A DNA stretch of 16,464 nucleotides, from NCBI GenBank assembly GCA_910578755.1, contig CAJTSZ010000045.1, positions 1 to 16,464 of the forward strand. Reading direction: 5' to 3'. The translations under genes and the position numbers were made by a program. Source of the DNA: an uncultured Oscillospiraceae bacterium. GTDB taxonomy: Bacteria > Bacillota > Clostridia > Oscillospirales > Ruminococcaceae. The notes under the pieces were generated by a model that had not been told where the DNA came from, made no database searches, and saw only the letters and a program-made list of their open reading frames with translations. The number at the start of each line of letters is the position of its first letter. Within the stretch, counting starts at the first letter, position 1. Shown one piece after another: positions 1-7,251 of the stretch.

Positions 1-2061
1 TGTTAAAACTGTTTCGCCCTTTGGCCGCGGAATATTGCATTTTTCCAAAAGCTCGTCAAAGCGTTCCCTGTCCTCGGCAGCGTCAATGCTGTCGGCAGAG
101 GTGCCAAGAATCCTTACGCCTTTCTGGTCCAGGTATTTGGTCAGCTTAATGGCTGTTTGGCCGCCAAACTGCACCACAACGCCGTAGGGCTTTTCTGCTT
201 CCAGTACGGCGTCCACATCCTCGGGGGTAAGGGGGTCAAAATACAGGCGGTCGGCAGTATCAAAGTCGGTAGAAACGGTTTCCGGGTTGTTGTTGGCAAT
301 GGCAGCCTCAAAGCCCAGCTCCTTTAACGCCCATACGCAGTGTACAGAGCAGTAGTCAAACTCAATACCCTGGCCAATGCGGATTGGGCCGGAACCGAAT
401 ACCAGTATTTTCTTTTTATTGGAGTTCTTTTCCTCCAAAAATTCTGCCGCTTCGTTTTCCTTATCAAATGTGGAATAGAAGTAGGGTGTTTTTGCTTTGT
501 ACTCGGCGGCGCAGGTATCTACCATTTTGAACACGCCGCAGCGGGGATTTTCCACCTTTTGGCCGGAAAAAGCCTCGATGGTTTTGTCCAAAAAGCCCAT
601 TTTTTTGGCCCGCAGGTACTTTTCCTCTGTAAGGGCGCCGTCCTTCAGTTCTTCCTCCATAATGCACAGGTTTTTTAATTTATTTAGGAACCACATATCA
701 ATCATGGTAATATTATGGATTTCCTCTAAGGCAATGCCCCGCTTAATGGCGGCGAACACACAGAAAATACGCTCGTCGTCACAGTTGTGGAGGCTTTTGT
801 GGAGTTCCTCCAAAGGCATTTCAATGAATTTGGGCATATTGAAGCTATCCAGGCCCAGTTCTACGGAGCGCACAGCCTTCATCATAGCGTGTTCAAAGGA
901 GGTACCAATGGACATAACCTCGCCGGTGGCCTTCATTTGAGTACCCAAGGTACGTTTTGCGTAAACAAATTTATCGAAGGCCCATTTGGGGAATTTAACC
1001 ACAAGGTAGTCGATGGAAGGTTCAAAGCAGGCGTAGGTGTTGCCGGTTACGGCGTTTACAATTTCGTCCAGGGTGTAGCCAATGGCAATTTTTGTAGCAA
1101 CCTTGGCAATGGGGTAGCCTGTAGCCTTGGAGGCCAAGGCGGAAGAACGGGAAACCCGGGGGTTCACCTCAATTACCGCATATTCCTTGGAGGTTGGGTG
1201 GAGGGCAAACTGGCAGTTGCAGCCGCCTTCTACCCCCAGCTCCTCCACAATGTTCAAAGCCGCCTTGCGCAGCATGGAAAATTCATCGGGACTCAGGGTA
1301 ACCGCTGGGGCCACAACAATGGAGTCCCCGGTGTGAACGCCCACCGGGTCCACATTTTCCATGGAGCAAACGGTAATAATGTTTTCCTTGGAGTCGCGGA
1401 TAACTTCAAATTCAATTTCTTTCCACCCAGAAATACATTTTTCCACCAAAATTTGTGTAATTGGAGAGAGGCGCAGGCCGTTGCCGGCAATTTCCAGGAA
1501 CTGGGGTTCATCGTAGGCAATGCCGCCGCCGGTGCCGCCCATGGTAAAGGCTGGGCGGATAATAACCGGGTAGCCAATGGTTTTAATAAAGTCCAGGCCG
1601 TCCTCAATGGTTGTTACAACCCGGGAAGGGATACAGGGCTCCCCAATGGCTTCCATGGTATCCTTAAACCTTTGGCGGTCCTCCGCCTTGTCAATGGTTT
1701 CTACCTTTGCGCCCAAAAGCTTTACGTTGTGGGCGTCCAAAAAGCCTTCCTTTGCCAGCTGCATGGAAAAGGTAAGGCCGGTTTGCCCACCTAGGGTGGA
1801 AAGGACGCTGTCGGGCTTTTCAATTTCAATAATGCGTTTTACCACATCCAAAGTAAGGGGTTCAATGTAAACCTTATCCGCCATTGCTTTATCCGTCATA
1901 ATGGTGGCTGGATTGGAGTTTACCAAAACAACCTCCAGGCCCTCTTCCTTTAAGGCGCGGCAGGCCTGTGTGCCGGCATAGTCGAACTCGGCAGCCTGGC
2001 CAATAATAATTGGGCCGGAGCCAATTACCAGTACTTTTTTAATGTCTTTTCTTAACGGCAT
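1..2061 (-). CDS. carB: Carbamoyl-phosphate synthase large subunit, partial (C-terminal third cut off by window edge)
   Basis: CarB makes carbamoyl phosphate from bicarbonate, ammonia and two ATP, feeding pyrimidine and arginine synthesis in the cytoplasm. The first 687 codons are visible, out of about 1070 usual for the family. The N-terminal carboxyphosphate ATP-grasp half is complete: VLVIGSGPIIIGQ at residues 10-22, then MGGTGGG, ENVDPVGVHTGDS and EVNPRVSRSSALASKATG. After the oligomerisation region the second synthetase half opens near residue 550 with VFGSGPIRIGQGIEFDYC. I see no lesion in the visible part. The ATG at 2061 lies 5 bases after the carA stop, and its AGGGGG ribosome binding site overlaps the last carA codons, so the two subunits are probably translationally coupled. 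It is the last pyr gene visible. Its partner CarA lacks a working glutaminase site, so ammonia may be the direct nitrogen donor (inference). Confidence 0.97.
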   Translation of the reverse strand, partial: MPLRKDIKKVLVIGSGPIIIGQAAEFDYAGTQACRALKEEGLEVVLVNSNPATIMTDKAMADKVYIEPLTLDVVKRIIEIEKPDSVLSTLGGQTGLTFSMQLAKEGFLDAHNVKLLGAKVETIDKAEDRQRFKDTMEAIGEPCIPSRVVTTIEDGLDFIKTIGYPVIIRPAFTMGGTGGGIAYDEPQFLEIAGNGLRLSPITQILVEKCISGWKEIEFEVIRDSKENIITVCSMENVDPVGVHTGDSIVVAPAVTLSPDEFSMLRKAALNIVEELGVEGGCNCQFALHPTSKEYAVIEVNPRVSRSSALASKATGYPIAKVATKIAIGYTLDEIVNAVTGNTYACFEPSIDYLVVKFPKWAFDKFVYAKRTLGTQMKATGEVMSIGTSFEHAMMKAVRSVELGLDSFNMPKFIEMPLEELHKSLHNCDDERIFCVFAAIKRGIALEEIHNITMIDMWFLNKLKNLCIMEEELKDGALTEEKYLRAKKMGFLDKTIEAFSGQKVENPRCGVFKMVDTCAAEYKAKTPYFYSTFDKENEAAEFLEEKNSNKKKILVFGSGPIRIGQGIEFDYCSVHCVWALKELGFEAAIANNNPETVSTDFDTADRLYFDPLTPEDVDAVLEAEKPYGVVVQFGGQTAIKLTKYLDQKGVRILGTSADSIDAAEDRERFDELLEKCNIPRPKGETVLT

Positions 2062-2066
2062 TGTTG

Positions 2067-3146
2067 TTACCCCCTCATTGCTAAAAAGGTTTCGTACACT
2101 TTATCAAAGTTTTTGCGGCCAATTTCTGCTTCTGGAATAAACTGGACAGACATACCCGGGTAAGTTAAGTACCGCAGGCCCTCGCAGGTTTTATCGTTGG
2201 CGTTAATATAGGTCACTTCTGCCTGGGCAGGGTCCACTTCCTTTACCACTGCGCCATGGTTTTGGCTGGTAATAAAGGTGCGCCCGGTGGCAACTTCACT
2301 TACAGGGCAGTTGGCGCCCCGGTGCCCAGCCCCAAGGGTTTGGCAGCGGCCGCCGGCGGCCAGGGCCATAAGCTGGTGGCCATAGTCAATACCCAACATA
2401 GGCACGCCGGTTTTAGTGAGGGCAGTTACCGTGGCAAGCTCCTCGGCTATGTCCACAAAATCCCCATAGCCGCCGCACACCACCAAGGCCTGGGGCTTGG
2501 TTTCCATAATCTGTGCCGGGCTGCTGCTGGCGGGAACCACAGTCACCCTGCAGCCCCTTGCCGCAAGGGCTTCCACTACATCCTTACGCACGCCAAGGTT
2601 CAGCACTGTAACATTGGCGCCCTCCCCTGTTACCTGGGTTTCCTTGTTATTTTTCCAGTGGGGCTGTGTTTTTGGGGCCCCTTTTATTTTTTCCAAAAAC
2701 AGAGCTTTGTTTTCGTCTGTTACCTCATTAGGGGTAAGCAGGCCCTTTTGGCTGCCATGGTCCCGCAAATATTTTGTTAGAGCGCGGGTATCAATACCAA
2801 AAATACCGGGAATACCCTTTTCCTCCAGCCAGCTGTCAAACCGGCCGGTGCAGCGGTAGTTGGAAGGGGTATCGCACCATTCCCGCAGTACCACGGCCTT
2901 TGCTGTGCAGTTTTCCGTTAAATTATCTTCCCCGTTTACGCCGTAGTTGCCAATCATGGGGAATGTATGCACCAAAATATTATCCTCGTTGGCTGGGTCC
3001 GTTAACAGCTGCTGGTAACCAATAACCCCGGTGTGAAACACCAGCTGGCCAACGGCTTCCTTTTTTGCCCCTACGGCAAAGCCGTTAAACTGTGTGCCGT
3101 CCTCCAACAGGAGGGTTGCTTTTTGCGCATTTTTATAAATATCCAT
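2067..3146 (-). CDS. carA: Carbamoyl-phosphate synthase small subunit with a degenerate glutaminase active site
   Basis: CarA normally hydrolyses glutamine and passes ammonia to CarB. The protein has 359 residues, normal for the family. The N-terminal CPSase_sm domain is well conserved (LLLEDGTQFNG, FHTGVIGYQQLLTDP, PMIGNYGVN, GIDTRALTKYLRDHG). The C-terminal class I amidotransferase fold is recognisable (GHQLMALAAGG, GHRGANCPV, SQNHG), but its catalytic positions are changed. The usual GICLGHQ nucleophile elbow reads GIDYGHQ, with Asp254 in place of Cys. The usual YHPEAS reads FIPEAE, with Ile337 in place of His, although Glu339 remains. The NGPGDP oxyanion strand reads GGYGDF (225-230). I re-read the codons on the minus strand: GAC for Asp254 and ATT for Ile337. 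The frame is open throughout, so this is not a frameshift. The ATG at 3146 has a GAAGGGAAGG ribosome binding site. Identity as CarA is secure; loss of glutaminase activity is a strong inference. Confidence 0.96.
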   Translation of the reverse strand: MDIYKNAQKATLLLEDGTQFNGFAVGAKKEAVGQLVFHTGVIGYQQLLTDPANEDNILVHTFPMIGNYGVNGEDNLTENCTAKAVVLREWCDTPSNYRCTGRFDSWLEEKGIPGIFGIDTRALTKYLRDHGSQKGLLTPNEVTDENKALFLEKIKGAPKTQPHWKNNKETQVTGEGANVTVLNLGVRKDVVEALAARGCRVTVVPASSSPAQIMETKPQALVVCGGYGDFVDIAEELATVTALTKTGVPMLGIDYGHQLMALAAGGRCQTLGAGHRGANCPVSEVATGRTFITSQNHGAVVKEVDPAQAEVTYINANDKTCEGLRYLTYPGMSVQFIPEAEIGRKNFDKVYETFLAMRG

Positions 3147-3173
3147 ACTTTTACCTTCCCTTCCGCCATTTTC

Positions 3174-3189
3174 CCGGCAAGCCTGCCGG
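3174..3189 (-). other. Intercistronic stem-loop between pyrF and carA
   Basis: A 6-bp perfect stem CCGGCA/TGCCGG with a 4-base loop sits in the 80-base gap between the pyrF stop and the carA start. No U-run follows, so it is unlikely to be a terminator. It could affect mRNA stability or have no role. Confidence 0.3.
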
Positions 3190-3226
3190 TACCGTTTATT
3201 ACTTGCTTCCGCTTAAGGCCCTTGCT

Positions 3227-4159
3227 TTATGCTTTAGGCAGCACAATTTGGGGAATTACGCTGCAAATATCCTCTTTCATGGCCAAAGCAGCCTTGCGGG
3301 CCTGTTGGGCAAAGTCCCTGCCGTCAGTGCCGGCTTTTTTCCAGGCGGTTAAAATGCCCCGGGAGTTGTTAATTACCGCACCCAGCCCGTTTGCGTCAAA
3401 AGCGCCCTTTACGTCATTGGCACCGCCGCCCTGAGCGCCGTACCCTGGCACCAGGAAAAAGGTGTGGGGCATTTTGCCCCGCATTTCTGTCAGCTGATCC
3501 GGGTAGGTAGCGCCTACAACGGCACCTACGGCGGAGTAGCCGTAATGGTTTGCTGTTTGGGCTCCCCAGCCTTCGCACATGGCGCCCATGGTTTCGTAAA
3601 TGGTTTTATCCACGATTTTCTTATCCTGCAATTCGCCGGAGGAAGGGTTGGAGGTTTTCACCAGCACAAAAATGCCCTTATCCTCCTGGCTGCAAATGCC
3701 AAGGAGGGGCTGAATACCGTCGGACCCCAAATAGCCGTTTACAGTTAAACAGTCGGAACCAAAGGCTTCTGCCTCCACGCTGCCCACTGCGGTTTTCCCC
3801 AGGTGGGCGGCGGCGTAAGCCTGCATGGTGGAGCCAATGTCGTTGCGTTTACCGTCCATAATAACAGCCATACCCTTGTTTTTTGCGTACTGGACAGTTT
3901 CATACAATGCTTTCATCCCCTGCCAGCTGTACAGCTCATAGTAGGCCGCTTGGGGCTTTATGGCCGGTACAACGTCGCAAATAGCGTCAATAATGGCCTT
4001 ATTGTATTCCAAAATGGCCTGCGCCGCTGCGTCAAAGGGGTTGGGGTTTTCTTTTATTGCTTTTTCCTTAATATATTCCGGGATATAATCCAACAAAGAG
4101 TCCAGCCCTACAACAATAGGGGCCTGCATTTGGGCAATTTTTTCAATGAGTTTTTTCAT
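3227..4159 (-). CDS. pyrF: Orotidine-5'-phosphate decarboxylase, long (group 2) type
   Basis: PyrF catalyses the last step of UMP synthesis, decarboxylation of OMP, in the cytoplasm. The protein has 310 residues, matching the roughly 300-residue group 2 form rather than the shorter form of about 230-240 residues. Visible landmarks are VVGLD near residue 17, AIKPQ with Lys68, and the catalytic DxKxxD signature DGKRNDIGST (Asp102, Lys104, Asp107). The phosphate-site segments FLVPGYGAQGG and INNSRGI lie near the C-terminus. The ATG at 4159 has AGAGGACGG upstream. It lies 67 bases after pyrC and 80 bases before carA, within the PyrR-controlled operon. No catalytic residue appears to be missing. 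Confidence 0.97.
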   Translation of the reverse strand: MKKLIEKIAQMQAPIVVGLDSLLDYIPEYIKEKAIKENPNPFDAAAQAILEYNKAIIDAICDVVPAIKPQAAYYELYSWQGMKALYETVQYAKNKGMAVIMDGKRNDIGSTMQAYAAAHLGKTAVGSVEAEAFGSDCLTVNGYLGSDGIQPLLGICSQEDKGIFVLVKTSNPSSGELQDKKIVDKTIYETMGAMCEGWGAQTANHYGYSAVGAVVGATYPDQLTEMRGKMPHTFFLVPGYGAQGGGANDVKGAFDANGLGAVINNSRGILTAWKKAGTDGRDFAQQARKAALAMKEDICSVIPQIVLPKA

Positions 4160-4226
4160 TTTCCGTCCTCTTTTCCGTTTTGCATATTTATTTTAGCCCG
4201 CCCGGGTACTGGGGCGGCCGTTTTGC

Positions 4227-5498
4227 TTACAAGGCAAAGGAAATTTTGCCGCCTAAAATGGTACACACGGCGCGGCCGGTGAGCTCCATACCGTCAAAGG
4301 GGGTATTGCAGCTTTTGGAGTAAAGCTTTGTTTTATCCACCTTCCAAACCATATTTGGGTCAATCAGCGTAACATCCGCCGCAGCCCCCTCCTTTAGGGT
4401 GCCGCCTGGCAGCCCCAGTATTTGGGCTGGGCGGGTAGACATCATTTCAACCAGTTTAAGCAGTGGCAGGCCGTTTTGTTTTACCAAAACTGTATGGGCC
4501 GCCCCAAAGCTGGTTTCCAGCCCCACAATGCCGTTGGGCGCTTTCATAAAGTCCTGTTTTTCCTGTGGGGCGTGTGGGGCATGGTCTGTTACAATACAGT
4601 CCAGGGTACCGTCCAGCACGCCGGCAATCACCGCTTTGCAGTCCTCCGCCTCCCGCAGAGGCGGGTTCATACGGAAGTTTGCATCACGGCTGCGGAGGAG
4701 CTGGTCTGTCATCATCATATAATGGGGGGCTGTTTCCGCCGTTACCCGGACTCCCCGGGCCTTGGCCTCCCGTATTAGCTGTACGGAACCCCTTGTGCTT
4801 ACATGGGCAATATGTACGCTGCCGCCGCAGCTTTCTGCCAGCACAATTTCCCTGGCGGTAATGCTGTCCTCGCTGGCACGGTCCATACCCTTTACACCCA
4901 GTTCTTCGGAAATTTGCCCTTTGTTTATAATACCGCCGTCAATAATGGTTAAGTCCTCACAATGGCTGATAACCGGTATGCCAACCTTTTGGGCTTCTTT
5001 CAGCGCCTCCAGCATACGGCCGCCGTTTTCCACCGGCCGGCCATCATCGGAAATTGCCACAGCCCCGGCAGCTTTTAACCGGACAAAATCGGTAAGGGCT
5101 TCGCCCTGCATACCGGTGGTAATGGCCGCTACCGGGTACACACGGGCCAAAGCGTCCTTTGCTTTATTTTGGATATACTTCAGCACATCCTGGCTGTCTG
5201 TTACCGGGTTGGTGTTGGGCATGCAGCAAACAGCAGTAAAGCCCCCTGCCGCTGCCGCCTGGCAGCCTGTTAAAATATCCTCTTTATGGGTAAACCCTGG
5301 GTCCCGCAGGTGTATGTGCATATCTATAAGCCCTGGCACGGCACACAGGCCCTTGGCTTCTATAACAGTGGCGCCGGGGGCCTTTAAACCCTGGCCTATT
5401 TTGGCAATGCGCCCGCCTTCCAATAAAATATCCCCTATTTGGTCCATTTGCTGGGAAGGGTCCAAAATTCTTGCATTGCAAATGAGCAGCTGTTCCAC
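4227..5498 (-). CDS. pyrC: Dihydroorotase, class I
   Basis: PyrC cyclises N-carbamoyl-aspartate to dihydroorotate, a zinc-dependent step of pyrimidine synthesis. The protein has 423 residues, typical of the class I family (as in Bacillus) rather than the roughly 350-residue class II enzyme. The expected metal ligands are all visible: HIH (His61, His63) in DMHIHLRDPG, Asp151 in ISDDG, His179 in SHCED, His232 in AHVST and Asp305 in TDHAPH. The MNPPLR substrate loop and NGIVGLET are also present. The start is GTG at 5498, preceded by a GGGGG ribosome binding site in the 11-base gap after the pyrR TAG stop; no ATG fits better. The gene sits between pyrR and pyrF and is probably co-transcribed with both. 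Confidence 0.97.
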   Translation of the reverse strand: MEQLLICNARILDPSQQMDQIGDILLEGGRIAKIGQGLKAPGATVIEAKGLCAVPGLIDMHIHLRDPGFTHKEDILTGCQAAAAGGFTAVCCMPNTNPVTDSQDVLKYIQNKAKDALARVYPVAAITTGMQGEALTDFVRLKAAGAVAISDDGRPVENGGRMLEALKEAQKVGIPVISHCEDLTIIDGGIINKGQISEELGVKGMDRASEDSITAREIVLAESCGGSVHIAHVSTRGSVQLIREAKARGVRVTAETAPHYMMMTDQLLRSRDANFRMNPPLREAEDCKAVIAGVLDGTLDCIVTDHAPHAPQEKQDFMKAPNGIVGLETSFGAAHTVLVKQNGLPLLKLVEMMSTRPAQILGLPGGTLKEGAAADVTLIDPNMVWKVDKTKLYSKSCNTPFDGMELTGRAVCTILGGKISFAL

Positions 5499-5509
5499 AG
5501 TTTTTCCCC

Positions 5510-6043
5510 CTATTCTTCCTCCAAAATAATTACCTTGTCCTCGCCGTCCCGTTCCTGTACCAAAACCTTTACGGTTTCCTCCCGGGAGGTAGGCAGGTTT
5601 TTTCCAATATAATCGGCGCGGATTGGCAGTTCCCGGTGCCCCCGGTCCACCAAAACCGCCAGCTGAATGTTTTGCGGCCGGCCGCGGCTCATAATAGCGT
5701 CAATGGCGGCCCTTGCGCTGCGGCCAGTAAACATAACGTCATCCACCAGTATCAGCTTTTTTCTGTCCACAGGAAAAGGGATGTCCGTGCGGTCCTCGGC
5801 GTCATCCTGCCGGTTGTCGTCCCGGTAGGCTGTAATATCCACATAGCCAACGGGGATTTCCTGCCCTTCCACCTCCGCAATTTTTTGGGCTATCCGCTGG
5901 GCCAGCTGAACCCCCCGGCTCATAATACCTACAATGCCAATATCCTCTGTGCCTTTGTTGCGCTCCAATATTTCAAAGGAAATTCTGGCAACAGCGCGCC
6001 CCATGGATTTCGCGTCCATAATCTGCGCTTTTTCTTTCAGCAT
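5510..6043 (-). CDS. pyrR: Bifunctional pyrimidine operon attenuator / uracil phosphoribosyltransferase
   Basis: PyrR binds UMP and then a conserved loop in pyr leader RNA, favouring termination when pyrimidines are plentiful. Many members also make UMP from uracil and PRPP. The protein has 177 residues, the usual length. The PRPP-binding signature LILVDDVMFTGRSARAA is at about residues 97-113, and the N-terminal segment with IVGIMSRGVQLAQRIA is typical. I chose the ATG at 6043 because AAGGAGG lies 7 bases upstream and the protein then starts MLKEKAQIMD as in the family. The frame stays open for 45 more codons, but those would run through the leader terminator. It is the first gene of the operon and lies directly behind its own target attenuator. 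Confidence 0.97.
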   Translation of the reverse strand: MLKEKAQIMDAKSMGRAVARISFEILERNKGTEDIGIVGIMSRGVQLAQRIAQKIAEVEGQEIPVGYVDITAYRDDNRQDDAEDRTDIPFPVDRKKLILVDDVMFTGRSARAAIDAIMSRGRPQNIQLAVLVDRGHRELPIRADYIGKNLPTSREETVKVLVQERDGEDKVIILEEE

Positions 6044-6086
6044 GAAGCACCCTCCTTTTTCCCAGCCCAAAGGGCTTGTTTTAAAT

Positions 6087-6120
6087 AAAAAAATCTGCCG
6101 CCCAAAGCTTAGGCGACAGA
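6087..6120 (-). terminator. Leader (attenuator) terminator of the pyr operon
   Basis: On the minus strand TCTGTCGCC pairs with GGCGGCAGA (9 bp including one G-U) around a short loop and is followed by seven T. It lies between the pyr promoter and pyrR. Its 5' arm is shared with the antiterminator, as expected for PyrR-controlled attenuation. Confidence 0.92.
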
Positions 6121-6205
6121 CAGTTATTTTACACCATGGCCACGGCGCAACCCTCCCTTGGTATTGGAGTTTTTGCACCCTGCCCGCTGTTTAACTACCT
6201 TGTCA
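6114..6205 (-). promoter_or_regulatory. Antiterminator of the pyr attenuator
   Basis: The segment at 6205-6192 (TGACAAGGTAGTTA) can pair with 6126-6114 (TAACTGTCTGTCG). The helix is about 13 bp with one bulged A and a few G-U pairs. It uses the 3' arm of the PyrR-binding loop and the 5' arm of the terminator, so it excludes both. The structure was inferred by hand pairing and not by energy calculation. Confidence 0.75.
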
Positions 6206-6228
6206 GCCTCACAGGACCAACTTAAAGG
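6198..6228 (-). promoter_or_regulatory. PyrR-binding loop (anti-antiterminator)
   Basis: The minus-strand RNA carries the conserved core GGTCCTGTGAGGCTGAC, flanked by CCTT (6228-6225) and AAGG (6201-6198) that close the stem. This is the sequence and layout of the binding loops in Bacillus pyr leaders. When PyrR-UMP binds, the antiterminator cannot form and the terminator at 6087-6120 stops transcription. Confidence 0.92.
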
Positions 6229-6262
6229 ATACATTTTAACACAGTACATATTGATTGGACTA

Positions 6263-6291
6263 ATTATAGCGAATTTTTTTGCTCTTGTCTA
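6263..6291 (-). promoter_or_regulatory. Promoter of the pyr operon
   Basis: The -35 box TAGACA (6291-6286), a 17-base spacer and a perfect -10 TATAAT (6268-6263) fit a vegetative sigma-A promoter. The predicted start near 6256 places the PyrR loop about 30 bases into the transcript, giving a leader of about 210 bases before pyrR. Confidence 0.88.
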
Positions 6292-6350
6292 TTGCCCATA
6301 CGACAATTCTTACTTGAGGGCACCATTTTTTTTGTGTATTTTCACAAAGG

Positions 6351-6575
6351 TTAAAAGGTAATAACATCCTCATCGTCCCAATCCTCATAAAGGTCATTGG
6401 AGTAATGGGGATTATACTGATGCTCATTGATGTAAATATCCAGCGCTTTGCTTATTTTACGCAAAACGGAAATAGATTTTCCCACCGTGTACAGCACAAC
6501 TGCTGTTGTGGCCGCCACACTTGATACAGCCAAAATACCTGCTGCCGCCTGAATTTGTTTTCTGTTCCATTCCAT
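6351..6575 (-). CDS. Small single-span membrane protein of unknown function
   Basis: I do not recognise this gene. It encodes 74 residues starting MEWNRKQIQ. A hydrophobic stretch at about residues 10-32 (AAAGILAVSSVAATTAVVLY) should form one transmembrane helix. A basic and amphipathic segment with SVLRKISKAL follows, and the tail is strongly acidic (DLYEDWDDEDVITF). The start at 6575 is set by AGGGGG 7 bases upstream; the longer reading frame starting at 6596 would place that site inside the coding region. It has its own promoter at 6641-6669. The pyr promoter lies only 60 bases beyond its stop, with no clear terminator between, so read-through into the pyr leader is possible. Confidence 0.75.
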   Translation of the reverse strand: MEWNRKQIQAAAGILAVSSVAATTAVVLYTVGKSISVLRKISKALDIYINEHQYNPHYSNDLYEDWDDEDVITF

Positions 6576-6640
6576 AATAAATCCCCCTAAAAGCAATGTG
6601 CACCATGCAATGATGGTACGCCGTTCGTTATATTGTTACA

Positions 6641-6669
6641 AGTATACCATTATTGCTTTGACGCTGCAA
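6641..6669 (-). promoter_or_regulatory. Promoter for the small membrane protein gene
   Basis: TTGCAG (6669-6664), a 17-base spacer and TATACT (6646-6641), with an extended TGG just before the -10 box. It is well placed for the gene starting at 6575. The leader carries a short inverted repeat ACCAT...ATGGT. Confidence 0.75.
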
Positions 6670-6682
6670 GCCCGTTTACAGG

Positions 6683-6712
6683 AAAAAAGTGCATCCCTTA
6701 TTCACAAGGGGA
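6683..6712 (-). terminator. Weak candidate terminator downstream of the NTF2-like gene
   Basis: On the minus strand CCCTT and AAGGG form a short stem, followed after about six bases by TTTTTT. A separate 8-bp stem TGATTTCA/TGAAATCA lies just upstream at 6727-6751. The stem is short and the U-run is displaced, so this is uncertain. Confidence 0.3.
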
Positions 6713-6791
6713 CATTTATCAAGTGATGATTTCACCATAAAGATGAAATCACCCTTCTTTGGGATTATTTCGCTAAAACCAGCTTGCTTTT

Positions 6792-7178
6792 TCATCTTTG
6801 GATTACGGTGTATTGCCATTTTGGTACGGGTTGTAATCCAAATTCTTTTAAAAATCTTATTTTGCTGTTTTCAGCCCATTCAATAAGAGTGATACCGTCA
6901 AATTGTTCTATCACTCCACTATTCATTTCATCTTTGAAATGCCACTCTACAAGTGTTTGATTGCCTTTGTGGAAATACTGCTTTATGTCCCATACAACAA
7001 CTTTCCCCCGTGTGTTCCACTCTTTAAACCAATGCTTTACAGCTGCCCGGTTTTCATATTTTGGCCCCCAGCTTTCAATGTAAACAACATCCTCTGTAAA
7101 AATGTCATCTATCCTTTTATCTTCTTGCTGCAGCAACATATCAAACCACAGCCGAATTATATTTTCTTTTTCCTGCAA
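6792..7178 (-). CDS. NTF2/SnoaL-like small protein, TTG start
   Basis: The 128-residue protein resembles the nuclear transport factor 2 / SnoaL-like superfamily found as lone genes in many Firmicutes. Landmarks are DIFTEDVVYIESWGPKYENRA, AVKHWFKEWN, VWDIKQYFHKGNQTLVEWHF and DGITLIEWAENSKIRFLKEFG. Such cone-shaped folds may bind small ligands; no specific activity can be assigned. The only start consistent with full length is TTG at 7178 (or ATT at 7181), because an in-frame TAA precedes it at 7184-7182. The next ATG is residue 14 and has no ribosome binding site. Upstream GGAAACG is a poor site. A good promoter lies at 7223-7251. The gene is clearly more AT-rich than the pyr genes and the large operon to the right, which may indicate transfer. 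Family assignment is from memory of motifs. Confidence 0.8.
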   Translation of the reverse strand: MQEKENIIRLWFDMLLQQEDKRIDDIFTEDVVYIESWGPKYENRAAVKHWFKEWNTRGKVVVWDIKQYFHKGNQTLVEWHFKDEMNSGVIEQFDGITLIEWAENSKIRFLKEFGLQPVPKWQYTVIQR

Positions 7179-7222
7179 AATTTATCGTTTCCAATTTCTA
7201 ATTTATTGAATTCATATGGTAA

Positions 7223-7251
7223 AGTATACTACTGCTGCAAACATCTGTTAA
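7223..7251 (-). promoter_or_regulatory. Promoter for the NTF2-like gene
   Basis: TTAACA (7251-7246), a 17-base spacer and TATACT (7228-7223) on the minus strand, giving a leader of about 40 bases before the TTG at 7178. Confidence 0.7.

Noticed and set aside
787..1794. 335-codon open frame on the plus strand
   Set aside because: It lies antisense to the highly conserved carB sequence and its product (rich in Gly, Asn, His, Phe) has no family signature; it is a shadow of carB codon use.
2067..3146. carA as a pseudogene
   Set aside because: The frame is intact over the full family length, the N-terminal domain is well conserved and the ribosome binding site and coupling to carB are kept; the changes are confined to catalytic positions.
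4198..4217. CCGCCC/GGGCGG hairpin between pyrC and pyrF as a terminator
   Set aside because: No U-run follows on the minus strand; it lies inside an operon and is at most an mRNA structure.
6044..6178. 45-codon N-terminal extension of pyrR
   Set aside because: It would translate through the attenuator terminator; the AAGGAGG site and the family N-terminus both point to 6043.
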